Shown here piece after piece: positions 7,170 through 15,143 of a stretch of DNA of 62,883 bases. Origin of the DNA: CAYTEH01 sp964436765 (GTDB taxonomy: Bacteria > Patescibacteriota > Gracilibacteria > Peribacterales > Peribacteraceae); assembly GCA_964436765.1 (NCBI GenBank), contig CAYTEH010000005.1, positions 1-62,883 on the forward strand, written 5' to 3'. Position 1 is the stretch's first letter; every line of letters starts with the position of its first letter. Under the pieces are notes generated by a model. It was not told the DNA's origin and searched no databases. It worked only from the letters and a program-made list of their open reading frames with translations. The position numbers and the translations under genes are program-made.

Positions 7170-8615
7170 ATGAACATCATCCTCAAGTCCTTTGACGGGC
7201 CCGAGAACCACATCGCCATCGAGCATGCGCTGAAAGACATGGATCTGGGAACGGTCATCTCGCTCCTGTGGGCCAAGCAGGAAACACCGACGCTGCGGGC
7301 CAAGGAGCACCTCGTGTGGGACGCACGGAAGTTCCGGTGGGCGGATTATTCCGACGTGGACTGGACAGACATCACGCCGCTCGATGAAGAAATCATCGAG
7401 GGCATGCGCGAATGCGAGGGCCGCTACATGGCCATGATCACGCGCAACTCCCTGTACGAGATCCCCTACTCGGTCCGGAAGAAGACCTATTACGAGAACC
7501 TGCGCTACTGGAACCACATCCTGGAGACGAAGCAGATCGACCTGATGCTCCTCAACCACGCGCCGCACCAGTGTTATGACCTCGTCATCTACCACCTGTG
7601 CAAGCTCAAGAAGATCCCCACCATCATTGTCCTGCGCATCGACTGCCTGGGAGTGCAGGTGCTCATCGAATCCTACGAGGACTGCGCCACGCAGGTCCGC
7701 GACATCTATCACCGGTTGCGAAAGAATCAGAGGGACGCGTCCGCTCCGGTTGAACTTCCGCCCCGTATGGAGAAGTACTACGAGGGGCAGACGATGCGCG
7801 ACGAGGCCCCCTGGAGCATGTACCCGCGTCCAAGTTATTTGATGGAAAAGAACTTCGTGAAGAAGTGGTCGGGCATCGCAGCGAGGATGCTAAAACGCAA
7901 GCCCCTCACCTTCCTGCGTTACGTACTGTCGCCTCGCTTCTGGAAGCGGAAAATACGCGAGCACCGGACCATCCGGTTCTATGACGACCATGCCAAAGCA
8001 CCGGACTTTTCCGTTCCCTACGTCTACGTGCCGCTCCACATGCAGCCCGAGGCGACCACCAGCCCGCTCGGCGGGGCATTCGTCGACCAGGAACTGATGG
8101 TGCAGCTCCTCGCACGCCACCTGCCGCCGGGCATCCGTCTCTACGTGAAGGAGCATCCGCACCAGCGGGAACTGTGGAGAAGCATTGCGTTCTATGAGTC
8201 CCTCCTCGCCCTCCCCTCCGTGACACTCGTCCCGCGCATGACAAGCACCGTCCAACTGGCCGAGCACGCCGAAGCCATCGCCACGGTCACCGGCACGGCG
8301 GGCTTCGAGGCACTCTTCCGCGAGCGCCCCGTGTTCCTCTTCGGGCACATCTACTATCAGTATGCGGAAGGCGTGTACAGAATCCGGAGCGCCGACGATT
8401 GCCGGAAGGCGACCGAGGAGGTGTTTGCACAGAAGAAGCGTCCGACCCTGCGAGATATCCGTCTGTATCTGAAGGCTATCGGGGAGTGCAGCTCCATCTA
8501 CGACTGCGCCCCGCTGCTCCCCGGCGAATCGATCACCGTCGCGGAACAAAACGCCGTCTGGGGCGACTTCATGGCACGGGAGATCCCGACGATGCTCAGT
8601 GCTTCCGGCCGATGA
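7170..8615 (+). CDS. Capsule polysaccharide biosynthesis-like protein (putative glycosyltransferase)
   Basis: A 481-aa soluble protein. The C-terminal half carries VPLHMQPEATTSPLGGAF around residues 288-306 and a KEHPHQRELW segment. These resemble the conserved blocks of capsule-synthesis/CMP-Kdo-type transferases (PF05159-like). It follows pseI on the same strand after 72 bases, which makes it a candidate transferase for CMP-Pse (inference). The ATG at 7170 is chosen; TACGCT at 7155-7160 ends 9 bases upstream and no Shine-Dalgarno is present. The 3' end overlaps the convergent methyltransferase by 20 bases. There is no signal peptide or membrane segment. Confidence 0.6.
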   Translation: MNIILKSFDGPENHIAIEHALKDMDLGTVISLLWAKQETPTLRAKEHLVWDARKFRWADYSDVDWTDITPLDEEIIEGMRECEGRYMAMITRNSLYEIPYSVRKKTYYENLRYWNHILETKQIDLMLLNHAPHQCYDLVIYHLCKLKKIPTIIVLRIDCLGVQVLIESYEDCATQVRDIYHRLRKNQRDASAPVELPPRMEKYYEGQTMRDEAPWSMYPRPSYLMEKNFVKKWSGIAARMLKRKPLTFLRYVLSPRFWKRKIREHRTIRFYDDHAKAPDFSVPYVYVPLHMQPEATTSPLGGAFVDQELMVQLLARHLPPGIRLYVKEHPHQRELWRSIAFYESLLALPSVTLVPRMTSTVQLAEHAEAIATVTGTAGFEALFRERPVFLFGHIYYQYAEGVYRIRSADDCRKATEEVFAQKKRPTLRDIRLYLKAIGECSSIYDCAPLLPGESITVAEQNAVWGDFMAREIPTMLSASGR

Positions 8616-9492
8616 CCCAGACGGAATCCATCCGCCCGAGCCGCTCCACAAGCGCGGCAAGTACCGTCCCGGCCGCGATGCGCGCGGCGGAAGCGATCGA
8701 TGGCCGCACGGGTGCAGGAGCGGATAGAGGGGGCGCTACCGCCTTCGCTTTCTTCCGCGGCGGCTTATAGGAGCCGATGCCGAGCCGGAACAAGAGTTCG
8801 GTGATGCTTTTGCGCGAGAGGTCAAAGTCTCGCCTGCCCTGCGCGACGATCTCGAATCCCGACCCGCGCACGAAGGCCGGAAGCGTGCGATCGTCAAAGT
8901 ACCAAAGGTGCTCCGGGTAGTAGAATTCCCAGTCTTCGCCGAACGCCTCTGCCGCGAAGCCGTGGAGATTGGGAACCTCAATCGCGATATGACCGTCTGA
9001 CGGCAACTGCTCATGGAGGCCCCGAAGGACACCACGCGGATCATCCAGGTGCTCCAGCACGTGAAAAAGCGTGAAGGTGTCGATGCGACGATTGCCCCGT
9101 AGCACGGGCAGGTCCTCGATGGTGCCTCGCTCGACGTCGAGCCCGAGGCGGCGAGCGTACGTGACGCCAGTGACGCTCGGCTCAATCCCCCAGCCGCCCC
9201 TATATCCCCGTTCCCGCAGCATCTGGAGAAACAGCCCGTCGCCGGCACCGAGGTCGCAGACGTTCTGAAGTGAAATATGCCGGCCGATTTTCCGGACGCG
9301 ATCAAGAACGTTCCGGTGCCGCCGCTGCGCCTTCGCCGGAGTGATGCCAACGTCGAGCTCCTCATAGTACGCGTCATGCAGGATCTTCTCCCGAAGCCAC
9401 AGGAACCCGCATGCCGGGCAGCAGAGCATGGGCATGCTGCGGATCTGCACCGGCCGACCGGGTTCGCCACAAAGAAGACAAGACGCTTCCAC
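8596..9492 (-). CDS. Class I SAM-dependent methyltransferase with N-terminal zinc ribbon
   Basis: A 298-aa protein that begins with CLLCG and CCPACG, a four-Cys zinc ribbon, followed by a Rossmann methyltransferase domain: VCDLGAGDGLFLQML near residue 80 for SAM binding and FTLFHVLEHLDDP near residue 140. This layout is common among sugar or lipid methyltransferases in glycan clusters. The start is a GTG exactly 6 bases after TAGCAT (9504-9499 on the minus strand), with no Shine-Dalgarno. The C-terminal 40 residues are Ala/Pro-rich and probably flexible. The acceptor is unknown. Confidence 0.75.
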   Translation of the reverse strand: MEASCLLCGEPGRPVQIRSMPMLCCPACGFLWLREKILHDAYYEELDVGITPAKAQRRHRNVLDRVRKIGRHISLQNVCDLGAGDGLFLQMLRERGYRGGWGIEPSVTGVTYARRLGLDVERGTIEDLPVLRGNRRIDTFTLFHVLEHLDDPRGVLRGLHEQLPSDGHIAIEVPNLHGFAAEAFGEDWEFYYPEHLWYFDDRTLPAFVRGSGFEIVAQGRRDFDLSRKSITELLFRLGIGSYKPPRKKAKAVAPPLSAPAPVRPSIASAARIAAGTVLAALVERLGRMDSVWVIGRKH

Positions 9493-9498
9493 GGCGAC

Positions 9499-9508
9499 AT
9501 GCTACCCT
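9499..9508. promoter_or_regulatory. Overlapping divergent -10 elements
   Basis: ATGCTACCCT holds TAGCAT on the minus strand (for the methyltransferase starting at 9492, 6-base spacing) and TACCCT on the plus strand (for the gene starting near 9539). The arrangement is the same as at 1691-1700. The plus-strand start is farther away (30 bases), so that transcript would have a short leader. Confidence 0.5.
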
Positions 9509-9538
9509 GAGGGCCCTTTTGCCGACACCCGTCTTTCC

Positions 9539-10276
9539 ATGGCGCACCGTTTGAAGGAATGGGCCTATCAGGCCCGCACATTCGTCTATCAACTCCTCCG
9601 AGTGGATTTCTTCCGCTGGATCGTGGCGTACACACGCTACCTGTGGCTCGTGAAGCTCCGGAGGAATCTCCGGACGCTTGAACCGGGGACTGCGGATATC
9701 GGGGTGAATACTGTGCATCACAACTTGCTCGGACTCTGGAAGACGAGCGGGCTCGCCGTGCCTCGCGCTCAGCTGCTCGCCTACCCCCTCGCGGCCATCC
9801 GCCTCAGCAAAGCGACCCCCATCCTCGTCATCGGGCCGCGGTCCGAGGGCGAGCTCCTGCTCCTGAAGGGTCTTGGGTTCCGGAATGTCCGCGGTCTGGA
9901 CCTCATCACGTACTCCCCCTGGGTGGACTTGGGCGACATGCACGCCATGCCGTACCGGGCCGATACCTTCGGCGTCGCCATCCTCAGCTGGTGCCTGGCC
10001 TACAGCGATAACCGCCACAAGGCGGCGGGCGACGTGGTCCGCATCGTCAAGCACGGAGGCCTCGTGGCCGTCGGCGTCGAATACTCCGCTGAAAAGGTGG
10101 AGGACGTCCAAAAGCGGATCGGATACGAGATCTGCGACAAAGACCGGATGACCTCCACGGACCAGATCCTCGGGTATTTCGGCGCTGCCGTCGACCGCGT
10201 GTTCTTCCGGCACGATCTGCCGGACCATCCCGTAGACAAGTGGCAGCTATTGGTTATCTTCTCGGTGAAGAAATAG
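9539..10276 (+). CDS. Methyltransferase-like protein, putative
   Basis: A 245-aa protein with a Rossmann-like core: PILVIGPRSEGELLLLKGLGF around residue 100, then GDMHAMPYRADTFGVAILSWCLAY. The second block resembles the D-M/P region of class I SAM methyltransferases. The N-terminal 60 residues are basic and aromatic (FFRWIVAYTRYLWL) and could bind a membrane. The ATG at 9539 is chosen because the upstream in-frame reading frame crosses the divergent promoter. It ends 13 bases before the convergent ABC transporter gene. The substrate is unknown. Confidence 0.6.
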   Translation: MAHRLKEWAYQARTFVYQLLRVDFFRWIVAYTRYLWLVKLRRNLRTLEPGTADIGVNTVHHNLLGLWKTSGLAVPRAQLLAYPLAAIRLSKATPILVIGPRSEGELLLLKGLGFRNVRGLDLITYSPWVDLGDMHAMPYRADTFGVAILSWCLAYSDNRHKAAGDVVRIVKHGGLVAVGVEYSAEKVEDVQKRIGYEICDKDRMTSTDQILGYFGAAVDRVFFRHDLPDHPVDKWQLLVIFSVKK

Positions 10277-10289
10277 CGCGAACGTCCCG

Positions 10290-12101
10290 TTAGAACTTCT
10301 GTTCTTCCCACAGCGTAAAGAAGAGCCCCCGCTTCTTCAGCAGCTCCTCGTGCGTCCCCTGCTCCGCCACCTTGCCTTGCTCCAGCACCACGATCTTGTC
10401 GGCGTTACGGATGGTGCTCAGGCGATGCGCAATGACAATGGACGTGCGGCCGGTCACGGCTGCCTCGATGGCCTCCTGAATCAGCTTCTCGGTCTGGCTG
10501 TCGAGGGAACTCGTGGCCTCGTCGAGGATGAGGATCTCCGAGCCCTTCAGGAGCGCCCGGGCAATGCTGACGCGCTGCTTCTCGCCTCCCGAGAGCTTCA
10601 CGCCCCTGTCCCCGATCAGCGTTTCCAGCCCCTGTGGCAGCGACGCCACGAACTCCGAGAGCCGCGCCTGCCGCAGCGCCTTCTGTAACGCCTCTTCCGG
10701 GACGTTCTCCAGGCCATAGGTGATGTTGTTTCGGAGCGTCTCATGCAAGAGCAGCGTCTCCTGGCTCATAAACGCGATGTGTTTCAGATAGGACTCCATG
10801 GTGAATTCCCGCACATCCACGCCGTCGAAAAAAATGCTCCCCGGCGGACAGTCGTAATAACGCATGAGCAGGCTGATGATGGTGGTCTTCCCCGCGCCCG
10901 TCGGGCCCACGATGGCCGTCATCTTCCCCTTGTCGACAGTGAAGGACACGCCGTCGAGCACCTCGCGCTCGCTTGCGTAGCGGAAGCGCACGTCCCGGAA
11001 TTCGATGCGGTCGGATAGCCCCCGGAATTCCCGGTCCCCTCCTCTGACGAGATACTTTCCTTCTTCGTCGAACATCGCAAGGACCTCGGCCAAGGGGCCG
11101 CTCGCGGTGGCCAGCGTGCTGCGGAACCCCGAGATGGCCCCCAGCTTCTGCGATCCGTTCATGATGACATAGAAGAACACGAGCATGGCCGGCGCGGAGG
11201 CCAGGTTCTCGCGCCCGATGAGCGTGAGTGCCACCACGAAGACCCCAATGGCCACGATGACCGTCACGATCTCCTGCACGGGCAGCAGTACGGAACTGAT
11301 GAGATCAATGCGGAAATCCAACCGCGCCTTCTGGTCGCTCAATCGCGTGAAGTGACGCTGCTCCTGCGCCTCCGTGTGGTGCGATTTCACGAGCGGAATC
11401 GTCGACAGGATCTCGATGGACTTCTTCCCCAGATCCGACGCCTTCTCCGCCATGGCATACGAGACGCCCCGAACCTGCATGATCATACCGCGGATGACGA
11501 GATGCAGTAGGAAAAAGAGGGGGAGAGAAATCAGCGTGAGCTTCCAGGAAATGAGAAGAATGATAATCAGGTAGATGAAGAGCGAGGACGCGGCGGTGAT
11601 GAACCGATCGATCGCCAGCAGCGGATAGAGAGCCAGGCGTGAGAAATCCAGGAGCAGCGTGGAATGATGACCGATGTTCGTGATATCGAAGAACTGCTTC
11701 CCGAAGCTCAGATACCGCCTGAAGAGTTCTTTCCGGAGATGATGCATGGAGCGCTCGGCGAAGTAGCACACGCTCGTCGCGCACAGGCACCGCACCAGGT
11801 TCTTCGTAATGAAGATGAGCATGAAGCCCACGAGCAGTACGCCGAAGAGCATCTTGTCATCCCGAAGAATCCAGTCGGGAAGCTGGGCGAACGCGGAACG
11901 GATGACCGGCGTGTCCGTGACGAACGCGAAGCTTTTGGTCAAAAATCCGTTGAGGATGGGAATGAGGAGCCCCATGCCGACTCCCTCGAAGAGAGCCGAC
12001 AGGAGCGACAGCCCGATCGGCACCAGCATGTAGAAGGGCTGGATGTGGATCCGCCTGAGAAGCACCAGAATGTTTCGGAGAGTCAAGGATTCTGTGGGCA
12101 T
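10290..12101 (-). CDS. MsbA-type ABC exporter (fused permease and ATPase)
   Basis: A 603-aa half transporter. Residues 1 to about 340 form the six-helix membrane domain. Residues 365-603 form the ATPase: Walker A GPTGAGKTT (399-407), Q-loop SQETLL, signature LSGGEKQR (503-510), Walker B ILILDEA (523-529) and the switch histidine in IAHRLSTI. Homodimers of this type flip lipids, lipid-linked sugars or oligosaccharides. In this locus a lipid-linked glycan is the likely cargo (inference). TATACT on the minus strand (12116-12111) ends 9 bases before the ATG. The gene is transcribed alone, between two plus-strand genes. Confidence 0.9.
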   Translation of the reverse strand: MPTESLTLRNILVLLRRIHIQPFYMLVPIGLSLLSALFEGVGMGLLIPILNGFLTKSFAFVTDTPVIRSAFAQLPDWILRDDKMLFGVLLVGFMLIFITKNLVRCLCATSVCYFAERSMHHLRKELFRRYLSFGKQFFDITNIGHHSTLLLDFSRLALYPLLAIDRFITAASSLFIYLIIILLISWKLTLISLPLFFLLHLVIRGMIMQVRGVSYAMAEKASDLGKKSIEILSTIPLVKSHHTEAQEQRHFTRLSDQKARLDFRIDLISSVLLPVQEIVTVIVAIGVFVVALTLIGRENLASAPAMLVFFYVIMNGSQKLGAISGFRSTLATASGPLAEVLAMFDEEGKYLVRGGDREFRGLSDRIEFRDVRFRYASEREVLDGVSFTVDKGKMTAIVGPTGAGKTTIISLLMRYYDCPPGSIFFDGVDVREFTMESYLKHIAFMSQETLLLHETLRNNITYGLENVPEEALQKALRQARLSEFVASLPQGLETLIGDRGVKLSGGEKQRVSIARALLKGSEILILDEATSSLDSQTEKLIQEAIEAAVTGRTSIVIAHRLSTIRNADKIVVLEQGKVAEQGTHEELLKKRGLFFTLWEEQKF

Positions 12102-12110
12102 TGACGCTGC

Positions 12111-12116
12111 AGTATA
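12111..12116 (-). promoter_or_regulatory. -10 element of ABC exporter gene
   Basis: TATACT, a near-consensus -10, ends 9 bases upstream of the ATG. The predicted RNA start is only about 2-3 bases before the start codon, so there is no room for a ribosome binding site. Confidence 0.55.
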
Positions 12117-12155
12117 CCCGTTGCTTTAGAGAAATACGAGGATTACAGTGCGCGC

Positions 12156-13088
12156 ATGATGCATACCCTTCATAAAGCCGCCGATGCCGCATTGCGCAAG
12201 ATCTATCGCTCCCGCTTCTATTACGAGCGCTGGGGCACCACGCTCGATTTACGCACAAACCGCTCCTACGAACAGTTTGCCCACGAGTGCAGGGAGGCCT
12301 ACAAGACGCGGAACGGAAATGCCGCCTTTGAGCCCTCCCCGCTTGCAGACACCCCTGCCAAGGCCTACCGGCAGGCATACCCGCGCGAGAAGGCCATGGA
12401 ACTTTCCCGCACGATAACGGGGCTCATCGAGAGCAACCACCCCTCGGTCTTCCGCAACCCCAACATCAAGAAGAAGCAGGTCATCATCACTCAGCCGCTT
12501 GAGAACCTGGGAGAGGATTATCTTGGTCTCCTCGATTCACCGGAGTTGCGCAAAGGATTGCTGGGATTCTTCGAGAGTGACTTCTGTATTGGATCGGTGA
12601 TGGCCCTGCGGTCGCTCGTGACGGACGACGCCGACACGGGCTCCTGGCTCTGGCACAGCGACTGTTACCCGCCCCACACATGCAAGCTCTTCCTGCACCT
12701 GACGCCTGCCAACCCCGATCACGGCGCCACGGAGTTCATGAGTATTGAAGACACGATGGCCTACCGTCGCGCAGGGTACTTCGGCCAGTACGGGCACGAG
12801 CGGCGGGGTGACTTGGATGTCTTCGCGCACGAACACGGCCTGCCGTACCGGCCGTTCCACATCGACGTGGAACCCGGCGACGTCTCGCTTTTCAATATGA
12901 ACTACTTCCACCGCGCCGTATCCCCCCGCAAGAGTTTCCGCGATATCATCGAGATCTTCCTCTTTCCAAGCCTTGTTCCCTGGAAGGAACACTACGCCAG
13001 GAACAAGGACTACCTCCGCAATCCCAAGCACGGGTTCCCCAAAGACCCGCGAACGCTTGGCGCGCAGACCCTGGCCATGGCGATGTAA
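12156..13088 (+). CDS. Fe(II)/2-oxoglutarate dioxygenase-like protein (phytanoyl-CoA dioxygenase type)
   Basis: A 310-aa soluble protein. Possible iron ligands are H167 and D169 in WLWHSDCYPPH and H252 in NYFHRAVSP; an arginine nearby (RKSFRDI) could bind 2-oxoglutarate. The order HxD, HLTPANPDHGAT, GDVSLFN, H matches the double-stranded beta-helix oxygenases. Family members hydroxylate lipids, sugars or small metabolites; the substrate here is unknown. TACAGT ends exactly 6 bases before the ATG at 12156, favouring that methionine over the one three bases later. No Shine-Dalgarno is seen. Confidence 0.65.
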   Translation: MMHTLHKAADAALRKIYRSRFYYERWGTTLDLRTNRSYEQFAHECREAYKTRNGNAAFEPSPLADTPAKAYRQAYPREKAMELSRTITGLIESNHPSVFRNPNIKKKQVIITQPLENLGEDYLGLLDSPELRKGLLGFFESDFCIGSVMALRSLVTDDADTGSWLWHSDCYPPHTCKLFLHLTPANPDHGATEFMSIEDTMAYRRAGYFGQYGHERRGDLDVFAHEHGLPYRPFHIDVEPGDVSLFNMNYFHRAVSPRKSFRDIIEIFLFPSLVPWKEHYARNKDYLRNPKHGFPKDPRTLGAQTLAMAM

Positions 13089-13092
13089 CGGG

Positions 13093-14196
13093 TCAGCGGA
13101 CGATAGAGCGATAGAGCGCCTGAAGCGCGTCCGCAGACGCCTGCAGCGAATAGAGCTCCGTCACGCGCCTTCTGTATTCCCGCCCCTTCGCCTGCCTGTC
13201 CGCTTCCGGGCTTTCGAGGCACGTCGTGATCTTCGTCGCGAGCGCCTCCGTATCGCGGATCGGGACGACGAGCGACGGATCGATGGGGGTGAGGACTTCT
13301 CTGACTGCCCCCGCGTCGAAGGCGAAGGCCGGCTTGCCGCAGGCAAGGGCTTCAATGATGGATAGACCGAATCCCTCGTACAGCGACGTGGAAACAAGAC
13401 ATCGCGAGTGCCGTAGGAGCCCGGGCAGTTCGCGGTCATCGACCGTTCCGAGCCTCCGAACTCCCGGGATCTGCCGCAGCAGCGTCTCCTGCTCCGCCGA
13501 TCGCCGGCCGACGTCGGCGATCGTCCGACCCTGGCTCCCGAGCCGGCGGTAGAGGTCGAGAAGATACGGAAACCCCTTGCGCGGATGGATGAAGGAACCG
13601 AGGGCGATTACATCGAACTCAGTGCCATCCGATTCCCCCGGCACGAAGCGTTTTGCATCGACCCCATTCGGTACGATGGCGATGCTTGCCGCATCCCGGC
13701 CGTAATCCCGCGCGATCCGTTCCGCTGCTGTCTTCGAGACCGTCGTGACATGCGCTATCCCGCGCGCGAGCCTCCCCTGGGACCAGACGGGCAGAAGATA
13801 CTTCAATCTCCAGAGCCACCGCTCCCATCCCGCGGATTCCTCCAGGGCGACCGACCGGTCGGCCGATACCGGATGATGGATGAAGTACATCGTCGGCACG
13901 GGGCAGCCCCGAAGGCGAAGGAAGGGCAAACCGAGGGTCTGGTTCAAGTGAATAACGTCAAACTGCTTCCAGAATGCGTGCGCGGGCGGGTAGCGCCGCA
14001 GCGTGAGCCACGCGAAGCGATAATCCGCGATGCCGTAGTAGAAAGACCCCAGCCTGCCGGGCACCGTGACAACAGAGACGTTGGGAGGGAGCGTCAGGTC
14101 CGCAGGCTTCACCCGGTTGGTGAGGATGGTGAAACGGACATCGTGCAGCATCCCGAGAAGCGGAAGATGGTTTCCGCCTTTGAAGGCATCGAGCAC
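13093..14196 (-). CDS. GT4-family glycosyltransferase
   Basis: A 367-aa GT-B transferase with the retaining-GT4 C-terminal block: IALGSFIHPRKGF, then STSLYEGFGLSIIEALACGKPAFAF near residue 270, which contains the E-x7-E nucleotide-sugar motif. The GTG at 14196 is the first standard start codon, but six more in-frame codons upstream (to 14214) encode CVVIPV after an ATC, and this completes the usual beta-strand-1 of the family. TACTAT on the minus strand (14227-14222) lies 7 bases before that ATC. The true start may therefore be a non-standard codon upstream of the coordinates given. The gene ends 5 bases from the convergent dioxygenase gene. Confidence 0.82.
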   Translation of the reverse strand: MLDAFKGGNHLPLLGMLHDVRFTILTNRVKPADLTLPPNVSVVTVPGRLGSFYYGIADYRFAWLTLRRYPPAHAFWKQFDVIHLNQTLGLPFLRLRGCPVPTMYFIHHPVSADRSVALEESAGWERWLWRLKYLLPVWSQGRLARGIAHVTTVSKTAAERIARDYGRDAASIAIVPNGVDAKRFVPGESDGTEFDVIALGSFIHPRKGFPYLLDLYRRLGSQGRTIADVGRRSAEQETLLRQIPGVRRLGTVDDRELPGLLRHSRCLVSTSLYEGFGLSIIEALACGKPAFAFDAGAVREVLTPIDPSLVVPIRDTEALATKITTCLESPEADRQAKGREYRRRVTELYSLQASADALQALYRSIVR

Positions 14197-14217
14197 GGGA
14201 ATGACGACACAGATGTG

Positions 14218-14223
14218 TATGAT
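14218..14223 (+). promoter_or_regulatory. -10 element of FkbM-like gene
   Basis: TATGAT ends 6 bases before the GTG at 14230. This favours the GTG over the ATG at 14227 and implies a leaderless message. The divergent GT4 promoter overlaps the same bases. Confidence 0.45.
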
Positions 14224-14229
14224 AGTATG

Positions 14230-15045
14230 GTGTCGATCTTCCTTCGTATCCGCAAGCGGCTCCAGAAATCCCTCGGCTGGCTCCGGGGCTGGCTGATGGC
14301 GTCCATTGTGTTACCACTGCACCGGATGCTCCGGATTCCGATCCGAGACATCTCCGCCTTCCGGCGACGCATCCCCTTCATCGAACGTCACGAGTACTCC
14401 CAAAACGGCGAGGATGGCATGATCCATGCGATCTTGGGAATGATCGGAACCACGAACAAGTACTGCGTGGAATTCGGCGTGGAGGACGGCAGGGAATGCA
14501 ATACCCGGTATCTTCTGACGCATGACGGATGGAACGGGCTACTCATGGATGGAGGCCACGAGGATCCGGCGATCCATCTCAGAAAAGCATTCATCACTGC
14601 CGAGAATATCGAGGAACTCTTCGAACGATACGGGGTGCCGGAGCGGTTCGATCTCCTGAGCATCGACATCGACGGCAACGATTATTGGGTCTGGAAGGCG
14701 ATCACGCGATACCGTCCGCGCGTCGTCGTCATCGAATATAACGCGCATATTCCCCCGGACGAGGCAAAGACCATCCCCTACGATCCCGCGTTCCAGTGGG
14801 ATAAGACCGATTACTACGGCGCGAGCCTCCTGGCACTGAAAAAACTGGGCGAGGAAAAGGGCTATGTCCTGCTGGGCACGGACCGGAACGGGGTGAATGC
14901 ATTCTTCGTCGAAGCCACGCTGGTCCCCGGTTGCTTCGCCCCCCTGCCGTGGCCGGGTACGTACCGTCCTCCCGCCTTCAAGGGGAAAAAGGGGCAAGGG
15001 CACCCAAGGGATCTCAAAAACCGGCCGTGGGTGACTATTCACTGA
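14230..15045 (+). CDS. FkbM-like methyltransferase domain protein
   Basis: A 271-aa protein. After a basic, partly hydrophobic N-terminus comes YSQNGEDGMIHAIL near residue 58, then YCVEFGVEDGRECNTRYL (SAM-binding strand) and FDLLSIDIDGNDYWVWKAI near residue 150. This SQ-(D/N)GEDG, VEFG, DIDG pattern is typical of FkbM-related proteins in glycan loci. The GTG start is favoured by a TATGAT -10 six bases upstream. A much longer upstream reading frame is antisense to the neighbouring GT4 and is rejected. The 3' end overlaps the small convergent membrane ORF by 7 bases. The methyl acceptor is unknown. Confidence 0.7.
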   Translation: MSIFLRIRKRLQKSLGWLRGWLMASIVLPLHRMLRIPIRDISAFRRRIPFIERHEYSQNGEDGMIHAILGMIGTTNKYCVEFGVEDGRECNTRYLLTHDGWNGLLMDGGHEDPAIHLRKAFITAENIEELFERYGVPERFDLLSIDIDGNDYWVWKAITRYRPRVVVIEYNAHIPPDEAKTIPYDPAFQWDKTDYYGASLLALKKLGEEKGYVLLGTDRNGVNAFFVEATLVPGCFAPLPWPGTYRPPAFKGKKGQGHPRDLKNRPWVTIH

Positions 15046-15143
15046 ATGCGAAACAACACCCCCTCGATGAACGTGAAGACGAGAGAGAGTACAAGCAGAC
15101 ATTGCACGAGCCGTTTCAATAGTGCAACAAGACGGACGGTCAT
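15039..15143 (-). CDS. Small single-span membrane protein, 34 aa
   Basis: A 34-residue ORF with a short basic start (MTVRLVALLKRL) followed by one hydrophobic helix and a charged tail. Its ATG overlaps the stop of the GT-C gene before it as ATGA, the junction used by clearly coupled pairs in this window (for example 25770-25773 and 40736-40739). That coupling is the main support. No family is recognised. It may assist the membrane transferase encoded just upstream (inference). Confidence 0.4.
   Translation of the reverse strand: MTVRLVALLKRLVQCLLVLSLVFTFIEGVLFRIQ

Noticed and set aside
5676..7712. A 678-codon open frame on the minus strand
   Set aside because: It lies opposite pseI and the capsule-type gene, both with conserved motifs and promoters; low-complexity composition marks it as a shadow.
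13585..14226. A 214-codon upstream extension of the FkbM-like gene
   Set aside because: It is antisense to a GT4 gene and crosses the TATGAT promoter element.
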